From Riptortus pedestris (lineage: Eukaryota > Arthropoda > Insecta > Hemiptera > Alydidae): DNA of 64,000 nt. Below are positions 58,560 to 64,000 of this stretch, one piece after another (the stretch's first letter is position 1; each line of letters begins with the position of its first letter). A program made the translations under genes and the position numbers. The stretch covers positions 121,809,501-121,873,500 of the forward strand of contig CM032233.1 of the NCBI GenBank assembly GCA_019009955.1, read 5' to 3'. The notes under the pieces are model-generated. The model was not told the DNA's origin. It did not search any database and saw only the letters and a list, made by a program, of their open reading frames with translations.

Positions 58560-60770
58560 CAGGGCAATCTCCATAAACCTAACACTCTACTAATCCGAAC
58601 TGGCCGAGAGAGAAAAAAACTACGTCGGTTTTTTAAAAACCAGTCGAAGGTAATGATTAAAATGGGGGGGGGAAAGTAGAGCAAGAGGAAATTATTCGAA
58701 AAACACGCAGCAGTATAGTTGGATTTCCAGGAATGGTTTTCATCTATACTCGCTCTAATTTCTGATGAATTCCTCTCTACCACCTTCTTCTTCAATAAGT
58801 GGCATGAAAGTCAGTATTAATTTTTTTCCCCAAGTGTTTATTACATAATGTTGTGCAATAGGCGAAAGCAGGAAAAAACTGAAAATAGTTGTGCAAAAAG
58901 TGTATTTTCTTTTAATAATGTATTTAAATTACAAAAAACTATTGTCTTTTTGAGTAAGCTTAATTTTTTAATTTACGAGGAGTAAATTTAGAAAACATGA
59001 ATATTCTCACGCTTTCGTTACCAATAAAACGTCTAGGTTGAGTGTTTAAACCTAAAAAGAAAGGATTAAAATGTTTACTATCATTTTAATCCTTTTTGGG
59101 GGGAATCCAGCCTCGCATTCTCACATTAGTGGTGTTGCTAGTACTGTTCAGTGAAGTCAACAAATATGGCTAGATTTACCAACGCTGAATTCGCGGACAT
59201 AGTCTACGTCTATGGATTCTGCGATGTCAATGCACGTCAGGCAGTTCGGGAATATCGCAGACGGTTTCCTGACCGAGAAACGCCACACAGAGGTGTTTTT
59301 ACCAGCATTTTCAGAAGGCTTCGAGAGACTGGGTCCTTCTCATGTAATCGTCGTGGAAACCGTATGCAGGCTCCGATGGAAGCCGACCTGAGGCGGAGGG
59401 AGAGGATACTGAGGCACTTCAATACCAACCCTGGCACAAGCGTCTTGAGAGCTGCTTCAGTTCTAAGCATACCAAAGACAACCATTTGGCGCACATTAAG
59501 GGCTGACCGCTGGCATGCTTACCATGTACAAAAGGTACAAAATTTAATACCCGCTGATTATCCCCGCCGATTAAATTTTTGTAATTGGTACAAAGAACAA
59601 TTGCAAAACGATGTAAACTTAAGTTCGAAAGTAATCTGGACGGACGAAGCGACTTTTACACGTGCGGGCATATTCAATCAAAGAAACTACCACCTTTGAG
59701 CACATGAAAATTCCCGCGCTGTTAGAGAGTTTCACTACCAGCATTTTTCTGTAAACGTGTGGGTCGGTCTTTGTTATAATCGCATAATAGGTCCCGTATT
59801 TTTACCTGCTCGAATTCACGCTGAAAGATATCTATTCCTGGAGAATGACTTACGGGCACTTTTGGAAGATATCCCTTTGGAAACAAGGCTTGAGAGCTGG
59901 TTTCAACTCGATGGTTGTCCTGCACATTACGGAAGGGCAGTACGAGACTGGTTGGACATCAACTACCCAGGTCGCTGGATAGGACGAGGTGGGCCGATGC
60001 TTTGGCCTACCCGGTCTCCGGACCTCACGCCACTAGATTTCTTCGTGTGGGGATACGTGAAAGAAAATGTCTACCGAGAGTCCGTCCGCACAAGGGATGA
60101 CCTCATCGAGCGCATCAGAATGGTTTGTAACCAGCTCACCGCAGAACAATGTTTAGATGCAGTGCGATCTGTGAGTACGCGATGTGATGCGTGTATTGCA
60201 GCGAGAGGCCAGCACTTCGAACAACATTTACGTTGACGCTTTAGAAATTAACGATGTAATTTTAGAGAAGGTAAAACCTTCAAAATTTTTAGGGTTTTTT
60301 TTCTCACTAAGGTAGACCCATATAAAAACTGAAACATTTATGTTTTCCAAGTAAGAATATTTAATTATTTTATTAATTTTCTAAATTTTTAATCTTTTTT
60401 TATGTTTTAATCTTCAGTTATTGTTCATAATGTTATCTACTTTAAATAGGTAATTTTTTTTATACTATGAATATTTGAATAAAAAAGTATTTATTATTAT
60501 TTCTTAATAAAAAATAATTATTTTTTTTCAATTACCTTTCTGTTAGTATAAGATTAGAATACAATAATTGTATTGGAATAACATTTATTGTTAAAATTCA
60601 TTCAAGAAATAAAATCCGCTCTTCCATTGGCCTTAACTAGTTTTTGCACAACTATTTTTAGTTTTTGTGATTTTCTCGAAAACGAGGCATATGCCAGAGG
60701 ACTTTTTGTTTTAGTTTTTCGATCCTCTATCGATCCCTAAAGTTTGGCCGTTTGGTTTGGGGACACCCTG
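58560..60770 (+). mobile_element. Mariner-type transposon, about 2.2 kb
   Basis: The left end TA-CAGGGCAATCTCCATAAACC and right end (inverted) CAGGGTGTCCCCAAACC form imperfect terminal inverted repeats; the left is flanked by TATA and the right lies at the edge of a TA run. Further inside, AAAATAGTTGTGCAAAAA occurs at 58883-58899 and in inverse at 60641-60658. At 59060-59095 an inverted repeat (AAAGGATTAAAAT) precedes the coding region. It encloses one transposase gene. The exact ends are tentative. Confidence 0.6.
59166..60236 (+). pseudogene. Tc1/mariner-superfamily transposase with one stop
   Basis: About 356 codons in a single frame, broken only by TGA at 59697-59699 (in NYHL-stop-AHEN, a probable former Trp). 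An N-terminal helix-turn-helix (MARFTNAEFADIVYVYG, AVREYRRRFPDRETPHR) resembles the DUF4817 type of insect transposases. Catalytic motifs: WTDEATF, FQLDGCPAHYG and SPDLTPLDFFVWG. Counting from the second Asp to the Asp of TPLD gives 41 intervening residues (DD41D-like spacing, not the DD34D of classical mariners). ATG 59166 is chosen because the frame upstream only offers GTG at 59151. The length fits an intact enzyme. Role: cut-and-paste movement of the enclosing element. Confidence 0.88.
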
Positions 60771-60925
60771 TGTGTATATATATATATATAATAGTTTTGA
60801 ACGGACCTTATTTTCGTCATCTCCTGGGTGGGATCGATGGACATTTGAGGAAATGTTTCGAAAATCGCCTCATGAGTACGACCTCAATAGCTGATTTCCC
60901 TCAGGGGAAATCTGCTAATAAGGAG
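60771..60925 (-). mobile_element. HINE-like 5' part next to the mariner end
   Basis: A (TA)n remnant at 60775-60791, AGTTTTGAACGGACC, GTGGGATCGATGGACATTTG, CCTCAATAGCTGATTTCCCT, GGGGAAATCTGCT. The element is cut at its TA array, where the mariner-type transposon begins. Confidence 0.7.
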
Positions 60926-61427
<502 letters not shown>

Positions 61428-61524
61428 ATATCGAATAACTTACTCCAACTGCAATTACTTACATCAAGTTACTTGAATGAAACTTATACATAAATACTGC
61501 AGTCACTCAAATATTTACTGTGTT

Positions 61525-62095
61525 AAACATGGAAAACAGCTAATGAGGTTGTCCTCAAGATGCGATTTTCTATAAATGACTCGTTCATAAGATCTTATCT
61601 AAGAGATTTTGAAAATAAGTTCATATCAATACACTCACACGTTTGTCTTATAAAAAACTTGGAATTATATTTTTATCATTACCAATCTCGACATTTAATT
61701 AATTATTTATTAAGGTCCACTTTTTGCAACTAAGGCTAATTGGGATGGGTTATCTACAGGTTACCACCCTTTTCTAGCCAGGGTGGGACTAAGGATTTTA
61801 TTTAATGAATTCCGTCACTAAATAAATTCCTTTGCCCAGGCGGGAATCACACTCGCCACTCTAGGATTACCATGTGAGATTAAAGGAAACGCTTTAACTG
61901 ACATGGCTAACCTGAGCCCTTCTCGATATTTAAGTATTAAATGTAAACATATGTTGGTTTGTGTATAAAATTACACTATTGCATTGGTCGGGGATTTAAA
62001 GTGAGTGGTTTGAATATTCGAAATACCTTCTTTATTATGAGTCGGAACCAAACATTTAAAATAAGTTATATTAAAATATAGCACCTATAATATTG
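61525..62095 (+). mobile_element. Highly degenerate HINE-like element interrupted by a SINE
   Basis: GGAAAACAGCTAATGAGGTTG, CAAGATGCGATTTTCTA and TTACCAATCTCGACATTTAA lie left of the SINE. TATGAGTCGGAACCAAACAT lies to the right. Both termini are lost. Confidence 0.4.
61699..61920 (-). mobile_element. tRNA-derived SINE, copy 2, with target duplication
   Basis: On the minus strand it begins GGGCTCAGGTTAGCC, with ATGTCAGTTAAAGCG (A-box-like) and GAGTGTGATTCCCGCC (B-box-like). A body follows containing CCTTAGTCCCACCCTGGC and AACCCATCCCAATTAGCC. It is flanked by TCTCGACATTTAA (61686-61698) and TCTCGATATTTAA (61921-61933), a 13-bp target duplication with one difference. Confidence 0.75.
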
Positions 62096-62159
62096 TGCAA
62101 TTACTGTTTTATTTAAGTCTCGCCTGTCACTTTGGTGTATTTTAACTCCTAGTGGTGAG

Positions 62160-62530
62160 ACTTGGGCAACGTGGTTTCGGCCTACACTGCAGTTCTTGGA
62201 TCAGGGATTCTGGTTTGCAGGAATGATACAGGCACCCTTCGGGTAACTGGGGTAGGGCTGTATCTGTGGCACAACGGCTAAATTTTGCAACACTGACTAG
62301 GACAAGGCAACGGGAAACCACTATCCGAATTTAATCCCTTGTTAGCACCATGGATTATATTGAAGGTAAGGGTCTTGGGCAAAGGGGGTAGAAGAAGGCC
62401 TAGAAAATCATATTTTGAAGATATCAAGCGTCTTATCGGTTATTGTAATATGAAAACAGCAGCTTCCGATAGAACACAATAGTGGCAACTACAAGGCGTA
62501 GTCTTTAGATCATGTTGATGACTGTTTTTA
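62160..62530 (+). pseudogene. 3' tail of a LINE
   Basis: AGGCAACGGGAAACCACTA is followed by a frame reading RRRPRKSYFEDIKRLIGYC, then MKTAASDRTQ, a stop, and QLQGVVFRSC. The basic RGRPRxxxxxDIK plus DRxxWRxL pattern is the usual end of many insect LINE proteins; here the Trp codon is TAG. No RT core is present upstream. Confidence 0.5.
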
Positions 62531-62930
62531 TAAATTTGTATACTATTTAGAATTAAGTTAATTTTTCGATTTTTTTTAAATTCCCCTACTAGTGACCCTC
62601 CCTCCATCACCCAGTTCTTCTAATCTGCCGTTTATAATAAGTCAATATAGCATGTAATATCTTCTTCAATGTATGGATGATGGTATTCAAATGTTTCGAG
62701 ATACATGAAAATATATTGGTTTAACATCAATTAACATTTTACAATCTTCACTCCAAATGTTTTTATGATTGATATAATCATCTTATTGGAATAATTGGAC
62801 TTGGGTCACAAGAAGAATTTAATAAATAGGAGAAGTATATTATCAATGTAAACAGTTTCGGCTCATTGGGTGTCCATGTTCAGAGAAATAGGGTGACTGA
62901 AAGCACAGAAAAACACATCTGAGACCAATT
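62531..62930. other. Spacer, nothing recognised
   Basis: AT-rich, no supported feature. Confidence 0.45.
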
Positions 62931-62934
62931 GTTT

Positions 62935-64000
62935 GTCTCCCTTACTATGGAATCTGCGGCCAGGGCAATAAGTTCTTCATCCTATCCCCAAGCCATCTTC
63001 CACTGAAGCCAGATACTACAGTATTCCCCTAGCTAGCCCGATTCCTTTACAATGGAATCTCAGGCCAGGGCAATACGTTCTTCATGCTATCCCCAAGCCA
63101 TCTTCCACTGAAGCCAGATACTACAGTATTCCCCTAGCTAGCTCGATTCCTTTACAATGGAATCTGAGGCCAGGGCAATACGTTCTTCATCCTATCCCCA
63201 AGCCATCTTCAACTGAAGCCAGAAACAACAGTATTCCCCTAGCTAGCCCGATTCCTTTACAATGGAATCTGAGGCCAGGGCAATACATTCTTCATGCTAT
63301 CCCCAAGCCATCTTCCACTGAAGCCAGATACTACAGTATTCCCCTAGCTAGCCCGATTCCTTTACTGTGGAATCTGAGGCCAGGGCAATACGTTCTTCAT
63401 GCTATCCCCAAGCCATCTTCCACTGAAGCCAGATACTACAGTATTCCCCTAGCTAGCCCGATTCCTTTACAATGGAATCTGAGGCCAGGGCAATACATTC
63501 TTCATCCTATCCCCAAGCCATCTTCCACTGAAGCCAGAAACAACAGTATTCCCCTAGCTAGCCCGATTCCTTTACAATGGAATCTGAGGCCAGGGCAATA
63601 CGTTCTTCATCCTATCCCCAAGCCATCTTCCACTGAAGCCAGATATTACAGTATTCCCCTAGCTAGCCCGATTCCTTTACAATGGAATCTGAGGCCAGGG
63701 CAATACATTCTTCATGCTATCCCCAAGCCATCTTCCACTGAAGCCAGATACTACAGTATTCCCCTAGCTAGCCCGATTCCTTTACAATGGAATCTGAGGC
63801 CAGGGCAATACGTTCTTCTTCCTATCCCCAAGCCATCTTCCACTGAAGCCAGATACTACAGTGTTCCCCTAGCTAGCTCGATTCCTTTACAATGGAATCT
63901 GAGGCCAGGGCAATACGTTCTTCATGCTATCCCCAAGCCATCTTCCACTGAAGCCAGATACTACAGTATTCCCCTAGCTAGCTCGATTCCTTTACAATGG
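62935..64000. repeat. 105-bp minisatellite running off the window
   Basis: Ten copies of a 105-bp unit including CTTTACAATGGAATCTGAGG, CAATACGTTCTTCATGCTAT and CCCCTAGCTAGCCCGATTC. Units begin at about 63040, 63145, 63250 and so on. The first copy (62935-63039) is the most diverged. Variation is limited to a few sites (GCC/GCT, ATACTACAG/AAACAACAG). Confidence 0.95.

Overview
The window looks like repeat-saturated, gene-poor nuclear DNA of an arthropod, most likely an insect. The evidence is its mobile elements: an I-like non-LTR retrotransposon with an RNase H domain, a Penelope-like element, mariner, Tigger (pogo) and piggyBac DNA transposons, canonical Helitron 3' ends, a tRNA-derived SINE, and a large family of short elements built like Helentron-associated (HINE/DINE-1-type) repeats. 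AT-rich spacers, very long dinucleotide arrays and nine minisatellites complete the picture. Nothing prokaryotic, no CRISPR array and no rRNA or tRNA gene was seen. The species cannot be named from this sequence.

Layout. 1-4030: 59-bp satellite. 4.8-5.4 kb: first copy of a 600-bp palindrome-bearing repeat (second copy at 55.3-55.9 kb). 6.5-8 kb: HINE-like copies. 8.5-10 kb: 22-bp minisatellite. 10.4-17.1 kb: nested HINE-like elements, Helitrons and a SINE. 17.6-19.3 kb: three minisatellites. 19.6-21.2 kb: a HINE-like element split by a Tigger derivative. 22.3-29.4 kb: 40-bp and 90-bp minisatellites, more HINE-like copies and a Helitron. 30.5-31.5 kb: piggyBac-like element. 32.8-33.9 kb: 72-bp minisatellite. 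36.05-36.17 kb: the only convincing host-gene piece, a 120-bp symmetric exon encoding part of a GDNF-receptor/GAS1-type domain. 36.4-43.9 kb: a three-layer nest ending in an I-like LINE flanked by 709-bp direct repeats. 44.5-45.4 kb: Penelope-like fragment. 46-48 kb: decayed R1-like LINE. 48.9-49.9 kb: second piggyBac-like element. 52.7-54.8 kb: LINE tail, mariner relic and HINE-like copies. 57.4-58.4 kb: GCN/ACN minisatellite and CT/TA arrays. 58.6-60.8 kb: mariner-type element with a nearly intact transposase. 61.2-62.5 kb: CA array, SINE and LINE tail. 62.9-64 kb: 105-bp minisatellite running off the end.

How the parts relate. The HINE-like elements carry a central (TA)n array, and these arrays act as landing sites. 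Tigger (TA target), at least one Helitron (A|T target) and probably the mariner element sit inside or next to HINE TA arrays. The host exon is on the + strand, so much of the surrounding DNA may be intron, but no second exon could be supported. All transposon ORFs with recognisable domains are broken by stops, frameshifts or deletions; the one long intact ORF is the uncharacterised 330-codon frame upstream of the I-like LINE's ORF2.
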